From contig NZ_FNRF01000006.1 in the NCBI RefSeq assembly GCF_900107775.1, forward strand, positions 1 through 64,000: a stretch of 64,000 nucleotides of DNA. The letters are read 5' to 3'. Position 1 is the stretch's first letter, and the number at the start of each line of letters is the position of its first letter. Made by a program: the position numbers and the translations under genes. Below are positions 51,379 to 62,646 of this stretch, one piece after another. The stretch comes from Xylanibacter ruminicola. GTDB lineage: Bacteria > Bacteroidota > Bacteroidia > Bacteroidales > Bacteroidaceae. Under the pieces are notes generated by a model. It saw only the letters and a program-made list of their open reading frames with translations. It had not been told where the DNA came from and ran no database searches.

Positions 51379-53787
51379 TTAGAAGTGAATGTTTACGTCA
51401 AATCCCAGTTGGATAGGTGTTGCTCGCTGAGCAAAGTAGTGAGTTCCACCTACAGCACTCGATGCAACGGCAAACGTATTGTAGTGCGTATTGGTGAGGT
51501 TACGTCCCCAGAGTGAAACCAGCACTGGGCCGAAGTCGTAATCGGCATGAGCACCAGCTACAGCATAGAACTTCTGTGCGTAGGTGTTAGCCTCATCCCA
51601 CCAGATCTTACCCTGACCATTCATGTTGGCACCAACGGTAAACTTACCGATGTGCCAGTCAACCATAGCGCTCAGCGTATGCTGAGGTACGAAGGGCACA
51701 TAGTTGTCTTTGTAATCGTCGTACTCATCGAAAATGGCACGCGTATAGGCATAGGTCATAGCCCAATCGAGTGCATTGTCGATAGCCTTACCACGCAGAG
51801 TAGCCTCGAGTCCGCATGAGTGACTCTTACCAGCATTAACCATGATACGACCATAGTTGCTGTTTGGCTCCATGATCGACAGCTGCTGGTTGCGAATCTG
51901 CATGTAGTACAGAGCCAGATCGAAGTGGGTGCTACCATCAAACAGGTTCAGGTGGGTACCAATCTCATAGTTCCAGCTCTCCTCGGGCTTGTAGGCGATG
52001 GTCTCGTTGATAGCATCGTAGTCGGCAGCAGTGTGCTCCACATCGTAGTCGCCACGCATGGCATCCTGCTGATGCGCATTCAACTCTGTCTGCAGCACAT
52101 CGCTGAACATCTGGAAGTTGTAGCCACCTGCACGATAACCCTTTGATACCAATGCATAGATATTACCGATATTCTCGTCGAAGGTATAGGTAAGTCCAAC
52201 CTTTGGCAACAGCTGGGTGTAGCTCTTAGAACGACTGTCCTGTACATGCGATGTGAGGTGATAGGTAGCAGTAGCATTAGCAGTACCACCAGTCATGTTC
52301 ATATAGGCCAGCGCATCGTACTCAATCTTCACCTTATCTATATTAAAGCGCAAACCAAGGGTAAGTTTCCAGTTGTCGCCCAACAGGATGTTGCTCTCGT
52401 GGAAAGCGGCGAAGTTCCAACTTGGAGTTTTGTACTCACCAGGCACAGCCATCTCGGCAGTCATGGTTACGCCCATCTTATCTACTGCAGCCTGAGCAGC
52501 AGCCCTAGCAGCCTCAGCACTCATTCCCTGCCCCATAAAGCGACCAATCATACCCTGAAGCATAGAGTTCTTCATGGCATTGGCAATCGCATTGCCGATA
52601 GGACCTGTGATGCCATCGCCAAAGAGTACAGGAGCATTGGTGTTGAGCCACTGGTACGAAGCGAACAAACCTGTAGCATGCTGCCAACGACTGGGGAAAA
52701 TCTGACGAATCAAGCCCTTGTTGTTGCTACGCAGCACAAACTCCTGAGTGATGGCGTTCATCTTCTGAGCCTGACGAAGCTGCAGATAATCGCCTGTCAT
52801 ATAGTCCTGGTCCATCAGCATCAGGTCGTTCAGGTACTGATAGCTGGTAGTTGAGGTAAAGAGCAAGGCATCTGTCTCGTAACCAATGTTCAGACCTGTG
52901 TTGAACATGTTACGCTTGTAGCCATTCATGATGGTGGTTGAAGGATCATCAGGCTTCATGGTATAAGGTTTTACCGAACTCCATTCAAAAGGCTGGAACT
53001 CACCATAGCCGAAACCATTCTGGTTTACATACTGGTAATCGGCTGTCCAGTCGAACTTCAGCTTCTCGTTGGGAGCATAGATCAGGCGCAGCTTACCACC
53101 AGCCTCGTTGGTCAGGTCGTTCTTCTGGTCGAAGTTCTGGTTGTTGATAAAGCCTTTCAGACCACTATAGAAACCAGCCACCGTGAAGGCGAACTTGTCG
53201 CTGGGACGATGGTGGTGTGCCACCTCTACATGACTATATAAGCCAGTGCCGATACCCAAACGGATATCAGTACCCTGATACGACATCGGATTCTTAGAAT
53301 AGATACGTACCAGTCCACCCTCGGTATTCTGACCATAGAGCGAACCCTGAGGACCACGCAGCACATCTACACGATCCAACATATAGAAATGGTTGTTGAA
53401 AGCCGACTTCGACATCAGGGGGATGTTATCGTAATACACACCCACTGCAGGGTTGTTGATACGTGAACCAATACCACGTACATACATCGACGAGGTAAGG
53501 CGCGAACCATACGATGGCATCACAAACGATGGTACATACTGCGACAACTGACTCAAATCGTGAACATGCAACTGCTGCAACTGCTCACTACCAAACACAT
53601 TACTACTAACTGGCTGAAGGCGCAGGCGCACCTGCTCCTTGGGTTGCGATACCACCACAACCTCATCAAGGTCGATAACCTTACTTGAATCGCTCAGCTC
53701 CTCAGTGTCAATACGACACGAAGGGGTGGCCAATGCAGTAAGCTGGCCACCCAGTGCCAAAAGCACGAAAACAATCTTCTTATTCAT
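51379..53787 (-). CDS. TonB-dependent outer-membrane receptor (non-SusC)
   Basis: An 802-residue receptor with a signal peptide (KKIVFVLLALGGQLTALATP), a TonB box region (VIDLDEVVVVSQPKEQ), a plug with SMYVRGIGSRINNPAVGVYYDNIPL and DRVDVLRGPQGSLYGQNTEGGLVRI. The barrel ends QLGFDVNIHF. It lacks the carboxypeptidase-like domain and a SusD partner, so it resembles siderophore, cobalamin or metal receptors. No adjacent binding-protein or ABC genes hint at the ligand. The barrel contains a methionine/alanine-rich insert (GMIGRFMGQGMSAEAARAAA). The start is the ATG at 53787; a TTG one codon earlier is less likely. Confidence 0.9.
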   Translation of the reverse strand: MNKKIVFVLLALGGQLTALATPSCRIDTEELSDSSKVIDLDEVVVVSQPKEQVRLRLQPVSSNVFGSEQLQQLHVHDLSQLSQYVPSFVMPSYGSRLTSSMYVRGIGSRINNPAVGVYYDNIPLMSKSAFNNHFYMLDRVDVLRGPQGSLYGQNTEGGLVRIYSKNPMSYQGTDIRLGIGTGLYSHVEVAHHHRPSDKFAFTVAGFYSGLKGFINNQNFDQKNDLTNEAGGKLRLIYAPNEKLKFDWTADYQYVNQNGFGYGEFQPFEWSSVKPYTMKPDDPSTTIMNGYKRNMFNTGLNIGYETDALLFTSTTSYQYLNDLMLMDQDYMTGDYLQLRQAQKMNAITQEFVLRSNNKGLIRQIFPSRWQHATGLFASYQWLNTNAPVLFGDGITGPIGNAIANAMKNSMLQGMIGRFMGQGMSAEAARAAAQAAVDKMGVTMTAEMAVPGEYKTPSWNFAAFHESNILLGDNWKLTLGLRFNIDKVKIEYDALAYMNMTGGTANATATYHLTSHVQDSRSKSYTQLLPKVGLTYTFDENIGNIYALVSKGYRAGGYNFQMFSDVLQTELNAHQQDAMRGDYDVEHTAADYDAINETIAYKPEESWNYEIGTHLNLFDGSTHFDLALYYMQIRNQQLSIMEPNSNYGRIMVNAGKSHSCGLEATLRGKAIDNALDWAMTYAYTRAIFDEYDDYKDNYVPFVPQHTLSAMVDWHIGKFTVGANMNGQGKIWWDEANTYAQKFYAVAGAHADYDFGPVLVSLWGRNLTNTHYNTFAVASSAVGGTHYFAQRATPIQLGFDVNIHF

Positions 53788-53819
53788 CAATTTTACAACT
53801 TATGTTCTTAATTGCGCTG

Positions 53820-53850
53820 CAAAGGTACGCAATTTTTGCAACTTGAGCAA
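53820..53850 (-). promoter_or_regulatory. promoter of the TonB receptor gene
   Basis: Minus strand: TTG (53848-53850), 20 bp, TACCTTTG (53820-53827). Confidence 0.65.
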
Positions 53851-53903
53851 TCCACATTTATATGGATTTTCAGGAGTACTGCGACAAACAGACATATATC
53901 AAT

Positions 53904-53916
53904 GCCAATTTGTCAG
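53904..53916 (+). promoter_or_regulatory. possible stress-response operator upstream of clpB
   Basis: TGCCA, three bases, TGTCA: two half-sites of form TGNCA just upstream of a weak -7-like AAGCTTTG. No CIRCE element is present. Suggestive only. Confidence 0.25.
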
Positions 53917-53939
53917 CATTTATTCCCTCGGCACAAGCT

Positions 53940-53967
53940 TTGAACATTAAACATTAAAGATTAAACA
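53940..53967 (+). repeat. tetra-heptamer repeat in the clpB leader
   Basis: Four 7-mers of type TTAAACA/TTGAACA (28 bp), 22 bases before the clpB ATG. Confidence 0.8.
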
Positions 53968-53989
53968 TTAAAAAAGAAAGGAGCATATT

Positions 53990-56500
53990 ATGACATTCGA
54001 CAAGTTTACAATTAAAGCACAAGAGGCCATTCAGCAGGCGGTGAACGCAGCCCAGATGAATGGTCAGCAGGTGATAGAACCTGTACACATACTGAAAGGT
54101 GTGATAGAGAAGGCGAAGGATGTAACCACCTTCATCTTCCAGAAGTTGGGTGTGAATGCCCAGCAGATAGAGTTACTGGTAGATCAGGAGATACAGCATC
54201 TGCCCAAAGTACAGGGTGCTGGTCAGCCTTATCTCTCCAGTGATAGTAATAATGTACTCGTGCGCGCGCAAGAGGTGGCCCAGAAAGGTGGCGACGAGTT
54301 TGTTTCGGTAGAGCCTATCCTACTCGCCCTGCTGAAAGTAAATTCTACTGCCTCGCGCATCATGAAGGATGCCGGCTGTACCGAGAAGGATATGCAGGCC
54401 GCCATCCAGGAACTGCGCCAGGGACAGAAGGTACAATCGCAGAGTGCCGATGATAACTACCAGAGCCTGGAGAAATATGCCAAGAACCTGGTGGATTTGG
54501 CACGCCAAGGAAAATTAGACCCTGTGATTGGTCGCGACGATGAGATTCGTCGTGTACTGCAGATTCTGAGTCGCCGCACCAAGAACAACCCTATTTTAAT
54601 AGGTGAACCTGGTACGGGTAAGACTGCCATCGTTGAGGGACTGGCTGGTCGTATTGTGCGTGGCGATGTGCCCGAGAACCTGAAGGACAAGCAGCTTTAC
54701 TCGCTGGATATGGGTGCGCTGGTAGCAGGTGCCAAGTACAAAGGTGAGTTTGAAGAGCGCCTGAAGAGTGTGATCAACGAGGTGACCAAAGCCGAAGGCC
54801 GCATCATCCTGTTTATCGACGAGATTCACACCCTGGTAGGTGCAGGTGGTGGCGAGGGTGCCATGGATGCAGCCAACATTCTGAAGCCAGCCCTGGCACG
54901 TGGCGAGCTGCGCGCCATTGGTGCCACCACACTGAACGAGTATCAAAAATACTTTGAAAAGGATAAGGCCCTGGAGCGCCGATTCCAGACCGTGATGGTA
55001 GATGAACCCGATGAGCTGAGTGCTATCAGTATTCTGCGAGGCTTAAAGGAACGTTACGAGAACCACCACAAGGTACGTATCCAGGACGATGCCTGTATCG
55101 CTGCCGTACAACTCTCAGAGCGATATATCAGTGAGCGATTCCTGCCTGACAAGGCTATCGACCTGATGGACGAAGCCGCAGCCAAATTGCGCATGGAACG
55201 TGACTCGGTTCCTGAGGAGCTCGATGAAATAACCCGTCGTCTGGCTCAGCTCGAAATCGAGCGCGAGGCGATTAAGCGCGAGGGTGATACCCAGAAGATA
55301 TCACAGCTGGATAAGGACATTGCCGAACTAAAGGAGCAGGAGACCCAGTTCCGTGCCAAGTGGGAAGGCGAGCGCCAACTCATCAACAAAATCCAACAGG
55401 ACAAACAGGATATTGAGAACCTGAAGCTGGAGGCAGAGCGTGCTGAGCGCGAGGGCGACTATGGTAAGGTAGCCGAGATACGCTACTCGAAACTGAAAGC
55501 ACTTGAGGACGACATTGCACATATCCAGAGTCAGCTGGCCAATGCCCAAGGCGATAACTCTCTGGTTCGCGAAGAGGTTACCGCCGATGACATCGCCGAG
55601 GTGGTAAGCCGCTGGACAGGTATCCCCGTAACCAAGATGATGCAGAGTGAGCGCGAAAAGCTGTTGCACCTGGAGGACGAGTTGCACAAGCGTGTGATTG
55701 GTCAGGACGAAGCCATCATTGCCGTATCTGATGCTGTGCGCCGTAGTCGTGCTGGCTTGCAGGATCCTAAGCGTCCTATCGCCAGCTTCATCTTCCTTGG
55801 TACCACAGGTGTAGGTAAAACAGAGCTTGCCAAAACCCTGGCCGACTATCTGTTTAACGACGAGACCATGATGACGCGTATCGACATGAGCGAGTATCAG
55901 GAGAAATACAGCGTGAGCCGACTGATTGGTGCACCTCCAGGATACGTAGGCTACGACGAGGGTGGACAACTCACCGAGGCCGTGCGCCACAAGCCTTACT
56001 CGGTAGTGCTGTTCGATGAGATTGAGAAGGCCCATCCGGATGTGTTCAACATCCTGTTACAGGTGCTGGATGATGGACGATTGACGGACAACAAGGGACG
56101 TACCGCCAACTTTAAGAACACCATCATTATCATGACCTCTAACGCTACCCGTGAGCAGCTCAGAGCCACCATGCGCCCAGAGTTCCTGAACCGTATTGAT
56201 GAGATTATCACCTTTACACCACTTACCAAGGAACAGATTGCCGACGTAGTGAAGTTGCAGATGAAGAAGGTAACCGATATGCTGGCACCTCAGGGCATCA
56301 CCTTAGAGTGTACACCGCAGGCCATCGACTATCTGGCCGAGCAGGGTTACGATCCCGACTTTGGTGCACGTCCTGTTAAGCGTGCCATCCAGCAGTTCGT
56401 GCTCAACGATCTGTCGAAGAAGATTCTATCCGACGAGGTTGATCGCACCAAACCTATCATCATCGATGAATATGGCGAAGGACTGATTTTTAGAAATTGA
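53990..56500 (+). CDS. clpB: ATP-dependent disaggregase ClpB
   Basis: ClpB rescues aggregated proteins with DnaK. The 836-residue protein has an N-domain ([22 protein letters not shown]), a first AAA domain with Walker [14 protein letters not shown] near residue 205, the middle coiled-coil domain (about residues 400-520, rich in E/K/Q) that separates ClpB from ClpA/ClpC, and a second AAA domain with [13 protein letters not shown] near 605. It is a little shorter than E. coli ClpB (857). The start is the ATG preceded by GAAAGGAGCATATT, an unusually good Shine-Dalgarno-like GGAG for this phylum. Confidence 0.96.
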   Translation: MTFDKFTIKAQEAIQQAVNAAQMNGQQVIEPVHILKGVIEKAKDVTTFIFQKLGVNAQQIELLVDQEIQHLPKVQGAGQPYLSSDSNNVLVRAQEVAQKGGDEFVSVEPILLALLKVNSTASRIMKDAGCTEKDMQAAIQELRQGQKVQSQSADDNYQSLEKYAKNLVDLARQGKLDPVIGRDDEIRRVLQILSRRTKNNPILIGEPGTGKTAIVEGLAGRIVRGDVPENLKDKQLYSLDMGALVAGAKYKGEFEERLKSVINEVTKAEGRIILFIDEIHTLVGAGGGEGAMDAANILKPALARGELRAIGATTLNEYQKYFEKDKALERRFQTVMVDEPDELSAISILRGLKERYENHHKVRIQDDACIAAVQLSERYISERFLPDKAIDLMDEAAAKLRMERDSVPEELDEITRRLAQLEIEREAIKREGDTQKISQLDKDIAELKEQETQFRAKWEGERQLINKIQQDKQDIENLKLEAERAEREGDYGKVAEIRYSKLKALEDDIAHIQSQLANAQGDNSLVREEVTADDIAEVVSRWTGIPVTKMMQSEREKLLHLEDELHKRVIGQDEAIIAVSDAVRRSRAGLQDPKRPIASFIFLGTTGVGKTELAKTLADYLFNDETMMTRIDMSEYQEKYSVSRLIGAPPGYVGYDEGGQLTEAVRHKPYSVVLFDEIEKAHPDVFNILLQVLDDGRLTDNKGRTANFKNTIIIMTSNATREQLRATMRPEFLNRIDEIITFTPLTKEQIADVVKLQMKKVTDMLAPQGITLECTPQAIDYLAEQGYDPDFGARPVKRAIQQFVLNDLSKKILSDEVDRTKPIIIDEYGEGLIFRN

Positions 56501-56512
56501 TAGTTGACAGTT

Positions 56513-56548
56513 AAAAAGGGTTGCTCGAGTTATCGGGCAACCTTTTTT
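56513..56548. terminator. terminator of clpB overlapping the end of the M6 protease gene
   Basis: 11-bp stem GGTTGCTCGA paired with TCGGGCAACC around GTTA, A-run before and T-run after. The right half encodes the last residues of the convergent protease. Confidence 0.85.
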
Positions 56549-58032
56549 CTGTTATGGATATACACACCTTTCTGACGTGGTTCGCCTTGTAGCTGGCGCC
56601 CTTGCAGGTCGTACCAACGATTATCAGTATCCGTTACCTCGATAATCGGTTGAATGCCCAATGTGCCACCCATAAAGTCGAATGATACCGTACCATCATC
56701 AGCAATACGGATATTGGTAATAGCCTTCGACATCAGCAGGGCACCTTCAGCATTCTTATTATACACGGTAGATGCAGGTGTACTGCTATCATTCAGCACA
56801 TCGTTTATCAACTGCGTTTCAGGATTGGTATAGGGATAAGTCGAGGTACTCAGGTATCTGTTACGCAACCAGTCGTCCATGGTATATTTTCCCAAATTCT
56901 TACCATTATTATCAGGATCCCACTCCTTATAGTCCTTACCATCCGAATGGAACAAATCGTAACGGAAAAGGGTATCAGCGATATTTACTTCATTTAAATG
57001 CCACCTTTCCTGATCGTAATCTACATGAAAAATTGCTAAGCCATTGCCAGGAATACCATAATCCCAGTTAGTTTGTCTTCGATTCTCCAGCAGATAGTAC
57101 TCGTTTGTGCAGCCTGAGTTACGAATTAAATAGGTTGTTCCTCCCTCACTTACAGGCTTCATTTCTGTGATAGTAGTGGGTTCTGTCAGTTCGGTAGGTG
57201 CACCCCACCCCAAGAGCATTTTCTCTAGGGCCGAAAAGTTGGGTGGGCACCAACCCTTGTTGGTGTAGTTTCCCCCATCCATCAGGTCCCACTCATCCAC
57301 CACCGAGAAATAGCTTGAACTACTAGTAGGGTAGATATCAGGCAACCCTAAGCAATGGGCAAACTCGTGGCAAATGGTACCAATACCACATAGTGTTTTG
57401 TCTTTCCACAGTTCACAAGTTATACAGGTATTCACCATTTCCTTTTTTCCTGGGGCATTAAGAGTAGTATAATCTGTGTTAGGCCAAATGTAACCCGAAG
57501 CCTGGTTTCCGCAAAGACCAGCTGCCACAAACAGCATCTGTTCAACCACACCATCTCCATTCCAATCGTAAACAGAGAAGTCTTGAGTGGTCAAGGTATC
57601 CAATGCCGCCAAAGCCTCTTCCATAGCATTAAAGCCATAGTTACTATAAGAACCTTTTGCGCTGATGCTGACCTTAATAGGGCCATAGATGTCAAACTGC
57701 AAGTTAAAAAGTCCACCTGACTGATCGCGAAAATAATCAGCCACTGAGCCTAAACCATAACCCTCGTTATAGCCTTTCTCATTAAACAAACGCTGGTAAT
57801 AGGCGGCAGGATCCTCCATCGAAAAATCGCAATCGGCAAAGGTTATCAGCACCACAGCCTGACGATACACTGTCTGCGGATCCCAATCTTGAACGGGACA
57901 GCTAAGCACCCCGCGGGTCTTAGCTTTATCAGTGGGGATGTTTAGTACACAAGGTTTTCGCTCTTGTGCGCTGGTGGCAATTGCCACCAGCAACACAAAT
58001 GCGAACAGTGTTATTTTGCGCAAGGTGTCCAC
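56530..58032 (-). CDS. secreted M6-family metalloprotease
   Basis: A 500-residue secreted protein with a signal peptide ([17 protein letters not shown]) and an M6 (immune inhibitor A-like) peptidase domain with the zinc site [11 protein letters not shown] near residue 217. [14 protein letters not shown] and the [15 protein letters not shown] methionine-turn region are also visible. The C-terminal [10 protein letters not shown]...[11 protein letters not shown] is the short conserved tail seen on many exported Prevotella/Bacteroides proteins. No ATG fits: the frame opens with GTG at 58032, or a TTG at 58023 giving MRKITLF, so the start is uncertain. It overlaps the fumarase stop by 22 bp or less. 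Confidence 0.88.
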   Translation of the reverse strand: MDTLRKITLFAFVLLVAIATSAQERKPCVLNIPTDKAKTRGVLSCPVQDWDPQTVYRQAVVLITFADCDFSMEDPAAYYQRLFNEKGYNEGYGLGSVADYFRDQSGGLFNLQFDIYGPIKVSISAKGSYSNYGFNAMEEALAALDTLTTQDFSVYDWNGDGVVEQMLFVAAGLCGNQASGYIWPNTDYTTLNAPGKKEMVNTCITCELWKDKTLCGIGTICHEFAHCLGLPDIYPTSSSSYFSVVDEWDLMDGGNYTNKGWCPPNFSALEKMLLGWGAPTELTEPTTITEMKPVSEGGTTYLIRNSGCTNEYYLLENRRQTNWDYGIPGNGLAIFHVDYDQERWHLNEVNIADTLFRYDLFHSDGKDYKEWDPDNNGKNLGKYTMDDWLRNRYLSTSTYPYTNPETQLINDVLNDSSTPASTVYNKNAEGALLMSKAITNIRIADDGTVSFDFMGGTLGIQPIIEVTDTDNRWYDLQGRQLQGEPRQKGVYIHNRKKVAR

Positions 58033-59660
58033 GGCTTCAGGGTCTTGAAGAAGTCATTACCCTTATCGTCAACCAGGATGAATGCGGGGAAGTCCTCAAC
58101 CTCAATCTTCCATACAGCCTCCATACCCAGTTCTGGATATTCTACGCACTCAATGCTCTTGATAGAGCTCTTAGAAAGAACAGCGGCTACACCACCGATG
58201 GTTCCGAGGTAGAAACCACCATGCTTCTTACAAGCCTCGGTCACAACGTCTGAGCGGTTACCCTTGGCAATCATCACCAGCGATGCACCATTAGCCTGGA
58301 ACTCATCAACGTATGGGTCCATGCGGTTAGCGGTAGTTGGACCCATCGAACCACAAGGATAGCCCTCTGGAGTCTTAGCAGGACCAGCATACAGCACAGG
58401 ATACTTCTTGAAGTACTCAGGCATACCCTCACCAGCATCCAGACGAGCCTTGAGCTTAGCGTGAGCGATATCACGAGCCACGATGATGGTACCCTTCAGG
58501 TTTACACGGGTGCTTACAGGATACTTAGAGAGCTCGGCACGTACAGCATCGATACCCTCGTTCAGGTCGATCTCGATACCCTTACCACCCTCACCTGGCT
58601 TGCGCAGCTCCTCAGGGATCAGCTCTGTTGGGTTAGAGTCCATCTTCTCCAACCAGATACCATCGGCATTGATCTTAGCCTTGATATTACGGTCAGCCGA
58701 GCAACTTACACCCATACCGATAGGACAGCTGGCACCATGACGTGGCAGACGGATCACGCGGATATCGTGAGCCAGGTACTTACCACCGAACTGGGCACCC
58801 AGACCAATCTTCTGAGCCTCCTTAATCAGCTTCTGTTCCAGGTCGATATCACGGAAAGCACGACCAGTCTCATCACCTGTTGTAGGCAGACCATCGTAGA
58901 ACTTAATAGAAGCCAACTTAACTGTAAGCAGGTTCTTCTCGGCTGATGTACCACCGATTACGAATGCAATGTGGTATGGAGGACATGCAGCTGTACCCAG
59001 ACTCTTCATCTTCTCTACCAGGAATGGGATGAGTGTACCCTCGTTCTGGATAGTAGCCTTGGTCATGGGATAGAAGTAGGTCTTGTTGGCCGAGCCACCA
59101 CCCTTAGCTACCATCACAAACTTATACTCAGCACCCTCTGTTGCCTCGATATCAATCTGTGCAGGCAGGTTACAACGGGTGTTCACCTCGTCGTACATGT
59201 TCAGAGGCGCATTCTGCGAGTAGCGCAGGTTATCCTGAGTAAAGGTGTTGAACACACCAAGGCTCAGAGCCTCTTCATCCTCGAAACCAGTCCATATCTG
59301 CTGTCCCTTCTCACCATGGATGATGGCAGTACCTGTATCCTGACAGAAAGGCAGGATACCCTTGCAAGCCACCTCGGCATTGCGCAGGAACTGCAGGGCT
59401 ACATACTTATCATTCTCAGAGGCCTCGGGATCGGTCAGGATCTTAGCCACCTGTTCGTTATGTTCGCGACGCAGCATAAACTCCACATCGTGGAAAGCCT
59501 GCTGGGCCAAGAGAGTGAGGGCTTCTTTGCTAACCTTCACGATCTGCTTTCCTTCAAACTCGGCGGTTGTTACGCCTTCTTTTGTCAACAAGCGGTATTC
59601 CGTCTTGTCCTCACCCACCTGGAACATGGGCGCATACTTAAATTCAACTGTCTTAGCCAT
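58011..59660 (-). CDS. class I fumarate hydratase
   Basis: A 549-residue 4Fe-4S fumarase of the class I (FumA/FumB) type that interconverts fumarate and malate. The N-terminal alpha part includes [21 protein letters not shown] and [18 protein letters not shown], and the C-terminal beta part has [34 protein letters not shown]. Both parts are fused in one chain. In Bacteroidales it works in the reductive branch to succinate. The junction to the M16 gene downstream on the map contains a heptamer repeat, and its own stop overlaps the M6 protease start. Confidence 0.94.
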   Translation of the reverse strand: MAKTVEFKYAPMFQVGEDKTEYRLLTKEGVTTAEFEGKQIVKVSKEALTLLAQQAFHDVEFMLRREHNEQVAKILTDPEASENDKYVALQFLRNAEVACKGILPFCQDTGTAIIHGEKGQQIWTGFEDEEALSLGVFNTFTQDNLRYSQNAPLNMYDEVNTRCNLPAQIDIEATEGAEYKFVMVAKGGGSANKTYFYPMTKATIQNEGTLIPFLVEKMKSLGTAACPPYHIAFVIGGTSAEKNLLTVKLASIKFYDGLPTTGDETGRAFRDIDLEQKLIKEAQKIGLGAQFGGKYLAHDIRVIRLPRHGASCPIGMGVSCSADRNIKAKINADGIWLEKMDSNPTELIPEELRKPGEGGKGIEIDLNEGIDAVRAELSKYPVSTRVNLKGTIIVARDIAHAKLKARLDAGEGMPEYFKKYPVLYAGPAKTPEGYPCGSMGPTTANRMDPYVDEFQANGASLVMIAKGNRSDVVTEACKKHGGFYLGTIGGVAAVLSKSSIKSIECVEYPELGMEAVWKIEVEDFPAFILVDDKGNDFFKTLKPWTPCAK

Positions 59661-59681
59661 AATCGTATTTGTTTAATCAAC

Positions 59682-59709
59682 GTTTAATGTTTAATCTTTC
59701 ATGTTTAAT
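59682..59709 (-). repeat. tetra-heptamer repeat at the M16/fumarase junction
   Basis: Four 7-mers, plus-strand type GTTTAAT with one CTTTCAT (28 bp). The M16 stop codon TAA lies inside. Confidence 0.85.
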
Positions 59710-62608
59710 ATCCAAAAACTTCTTCGGTAGTCAGTCTCTTCACAGGACCGATCTTCTCGAGTGTCTTCATGTCGAGTTCCTTTTCATCGCCTAAGATGAT
59801 ATAGCGACATGGCTTGTTGGCCATCTGCTGCTTCTCAAAGTTCACGATATCCTGCAGGGTTACCTTATCCAGGTTCTTGTAGATAATCTCATCCAGACTG
59901 CAGTCAAGACCCAGGCGCAGAGCACTCAGATAAGCATTAAAGATACCAATCTTGGTAGTGCGGTTGCTGGCCATCTGCTTGGTAACAGCATCCTTGGCAA
60001 TCTTAAAGGCTGCCTCGCTAGCAGGCATATTGTTCAGAATCTCGTTAAAGTGTGCAATACAATCGCTCATCTTATCGTTCTGGGTGATGATATGAGTCAT
60101 AAAGAACTCCTTACGATCCTTCCAGCTGGGCTGAGCATAGTAAGCGTAGGCATTGTAAGCCAGACCACGAGCCTCGCGCATCTCCTGGAATACGATACCG
60201 TTCATACCGCCACCATAGTACTCGTTGAATACCTCCTGTACAGCAGCCTCATCAGGATTCCAGCTACGACCCTCATTGTGGTACATACGCATGTAGATGT
60301 TCTTAGCATCGTAAGGTGCAATCAGAACCTCGTTCTGGGTAGCAGGTGCATTCAGGTATGGCTTGTTCTCAGGGATAGCAGCCAGCTTCTTGGCTGGGCG
60401 GTGAGCCTTAGCAATAGCAGCAACAGCCTCCTTCTCGCTCATCGGACCAAAGTAAACCACCTTATGGGTGTAATTGCTCAAGCCCTTCAGCAGATCAACA
60501 AATACCTGTGGATCGGTATCTTTCAACTCCTGCTCGCTTACCAGGTCGCGATAAGCATTACGCTCGCCAACGGTAGCATAGCTATACAGGTGTGAGAAAT
60601 AGGCACCCTGACTCTTCTTGGTATCGTTACGACGCTTCAAAGTCAGATTCACCATCTGATCGTAAGCGGCCTTATCTACCTTGGCATTCTTAAACAGGTC
60701 CTCGAGCAGAGCCAGTGCTGCAGGCATATTCTCGTTCAAACCCGACAGGTTAACGGTGATATTCTCAGTACCTACATTCATCGACCAGTCGCAAGCCAGC
60801 TCATAGAACTTCTGCTTCAACTCAGCGGCACTCTGCTTGTCGGTACCCAGCAGCTTAATATAATCAGCCACTACATCGTAGCGCTTATCAGCACTCTGAC
60901 CAAACTCGTAGAAGAATACCAAATTGAACAAACCGTTATCGTTATTCTTCACGTAGTAGAAAGGCAGACTCTTACCCAGCTTAGCGATGGTCAGATCCTT
61001 CTTAAAGTCAACAAATCGTGGCTGGATGGGCTCTACCTCAGCATTTTGTACATCCTTCACAAACTGACTCATCATGTCGCGGTTGGTAGGGATGGCGGTG
61101 ATGGCAGGCTTATCAATCTTCTTCTGCAGGCTGTCAACACCCTGCTTCTTGAATACGGTTACATATCCATCGGTAAAGAACTTGTTGGCAAAGTCAACCA
61201 GCTCCTGCTTGGTAATCTTCGAAATACGGTCGATGCTCTCAACCTCCTGTTTCCAGTCAACCTCGTTGATAAAGGCATCCACGAACATATCTGCTCTACC
61301 CTCGTTGCTTTCCAGACGCTGATAGTAGCTACGCTTCTTGTTGTTGATGATGCTGGGCAACAGGTTCTCGGGGAAGTCACCCTTCTTCAGTTTGTCGATC
61401 TCGGCCAGCATCAAGCTACGAACCTCTTCCAGACTCTGACCCTGCTTTGGGGTACCCATCAGGAAGAAAGCACTATGGTCTCTCAACAGTTCGCAACCAC
61501 CATTGGCGCTCTGTACCTTCATGGTCTGGTTCAAATCCAGATCGAACAGTCCGGCACGACCGTTGCTCAGCACATCCTCCATCAGCTGCAAGGTATCAGC
61601 CTGCAGGGCGTTGGCCTGCTTAGCACGCCAAGCCATCCATACACGCTCGGCCTCTGGACCTACGATGGTAGTATCCTTGGGCTGTGTAAGAGCTGGCAGT
61701 GGTGCAAAGGTTGGCTGCTTTACATCAGCACCTGGCTTCCAACTGCTGAAGTACTTATCAATGATAGCGATGGTCTTATCAGGATCAAAATCACCAGCCA
61801 TACAGATTGCCACATTATTGGGGCGATACCACTTGTTGAAGTAGTTCTTGATATTGGTGATTGATGGGTTCTTCAGGTGCTCCTGGGTACCGATGGTGGT
61901 CTGTATGCCATAAGGATGGTTAGGCCACAACAACTTGCTCAGGGTTGCGAACAGCTTACGACTGTCGCTGGTCAGTCCGATGTTATACTCCTCGTACACA
62001 GCCTCCAGCTCAGTGTGGAAACCACGAATCACCATATTCTGGAAACGATCGGCCTGGATCTTTGCCCAGTTATCAATCTCGTTCGATGGGATAATCTCGG
62101 TATAGCAAGTCACATCGTTCGAAGTGTAGGCGTTGGTACCCTCAGCACCAATAGCAGCCATCAGCTTGTCGTACTCGTTAGGAATAAAGTACTTGGCAGC
62201 CACCTGACTCACTGAGTCGATCTCGTGATATGCCTTTTTACGAGCCTCAGGATCGGTGAGCTTACGATAAGCCTCGTAGCGCTGCTCAATCTCAGCCAGC
62301 AATGGGGCCTCAGCCTCTGGGTTACTTGTACCAAACTGCTTGGTGCCCTTAAACATCAGGTGCTCCAGATAGTGAGCCAATCCTGTGGTTTCGGCAGGGT
62401 CGTTCTTTGAGCCTGTACGTACGGCTATATAAGTCTGGATACGTGGTTTCTCTGTGTTCACACTCAGGAACACCTTCAGGCCGTTATCCAATGTGTACAT
62501 ACGGGTTTGCATCTTGTCGCCGGGAACGGTGACGTACTTGAAATCCTTAGCCTGGACACTCATTCCAAGTGCCATGGCTGCGATAGTCAGTAAAAATTTA
62601 GTTTTCAT
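59705..62608 (-). CDS. M16 family zinc peptidase (insulinase/pitrilysin type), secreted
   Basis: A 967-residue exported metallopeptidase with a signal peptide (KTKFLLTIAAMALGMSVQAKD). The inverted zinc motif HYLEH near residue 74 (GLAHYLEHLMFKGTKQFG) and a downstream EAVYEEYN glutamate are present in the N-terminal M16 half. The second half (about residues 500-967) is the inactive clamshell partner. Members degrade peptides in the periplasm. The start is the ATG at 62608, after a consensus promoter. It is followed by fumarase on the same strand, so both may be co-transcribed. Confidence 0.92.
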   Translation of the reverse strand: MKTKFLLTIAAMALGMSVQAKDFKYVTVPGDKMQTRMYTLDNGLKVFLSVNTEKPRIQTYIAVRTGSKNDPAETTGLAHYLEHLMFKGTKQFGTSNPEAEAPLLAEIEQRYEAYRKLTDPEARKKAYHEIDSVSQVAAKYFIPNEYDKLMAAIGAEGTNAYTSNDVTCYTEIIPSNEIDNWAKIQADRFQNMVIRGFHTELEAVYEEYNIGLTSDSRKLFATLSKLLWPNHPYGIQTTIGTQEHLKNPSITNIKNYFNKWYRPNNVAICMAGDFDPDKTIAIIDKYFSSWKPGADVKQPTFAPLPALTQPKDTTIVGPEAERVWMAWRAKQANALQADTLQLMEDVLSNGRAGLFDLDLNQTMKVQSANGGCELLRDHSAFFLMGTPKQGQSLEEVRSLMLAEIDKLKKGDFPENLLPSIINNKKRSYYQRLESNEGRADMFVDAFINEVDWKQEVESIDRISKITKQELVDFANKFFTDGYVTVFKKQGVDSLQKKIDKPAITAIPTNRDMMSQFVKDVQNAEVEPIQPRFVDFKKDLTIAKLGKSLPFYYVKNNDNGLFNLVFFYEFGQSADKRYDVVADYIKLLGTDKQSAAELKQKFYELACDWSMNVGTENITVNLSGLNENMPAALALLEDLFKNAKVDKAAYDQMVNLTLKRRNDTKKSQGAYFSHLYSYATVGERNAYRDLVSEQELKDTDPQVFVDLLKGLSNYTHKVVYFGPMSEKEAVAAIAKAHRPAKKLAAIPENKPYLNAPATQNEVLIAPYDAKNIYMRMYHNEGRSWNPDEAAVQEVFNEYYGGGMNGIVFQEMREARGLAYNAYAYYAQPSWKDRKEFFMTHIITQNDKMSDCIAHFNEILNNMPASEAAFKIAKDAVTKQMASNRTTKIGIFNAYLSALRLGLDCSLDEIIYKNLDKVTLQDIVNFEKQQMANKPCRYIILGDEKELDMKTLEKIGPVKRLTTEEVFGY

Positions 62609-62646
62609 TAATAATAAAATATTGATAATAATAATTATTTCAGCCG

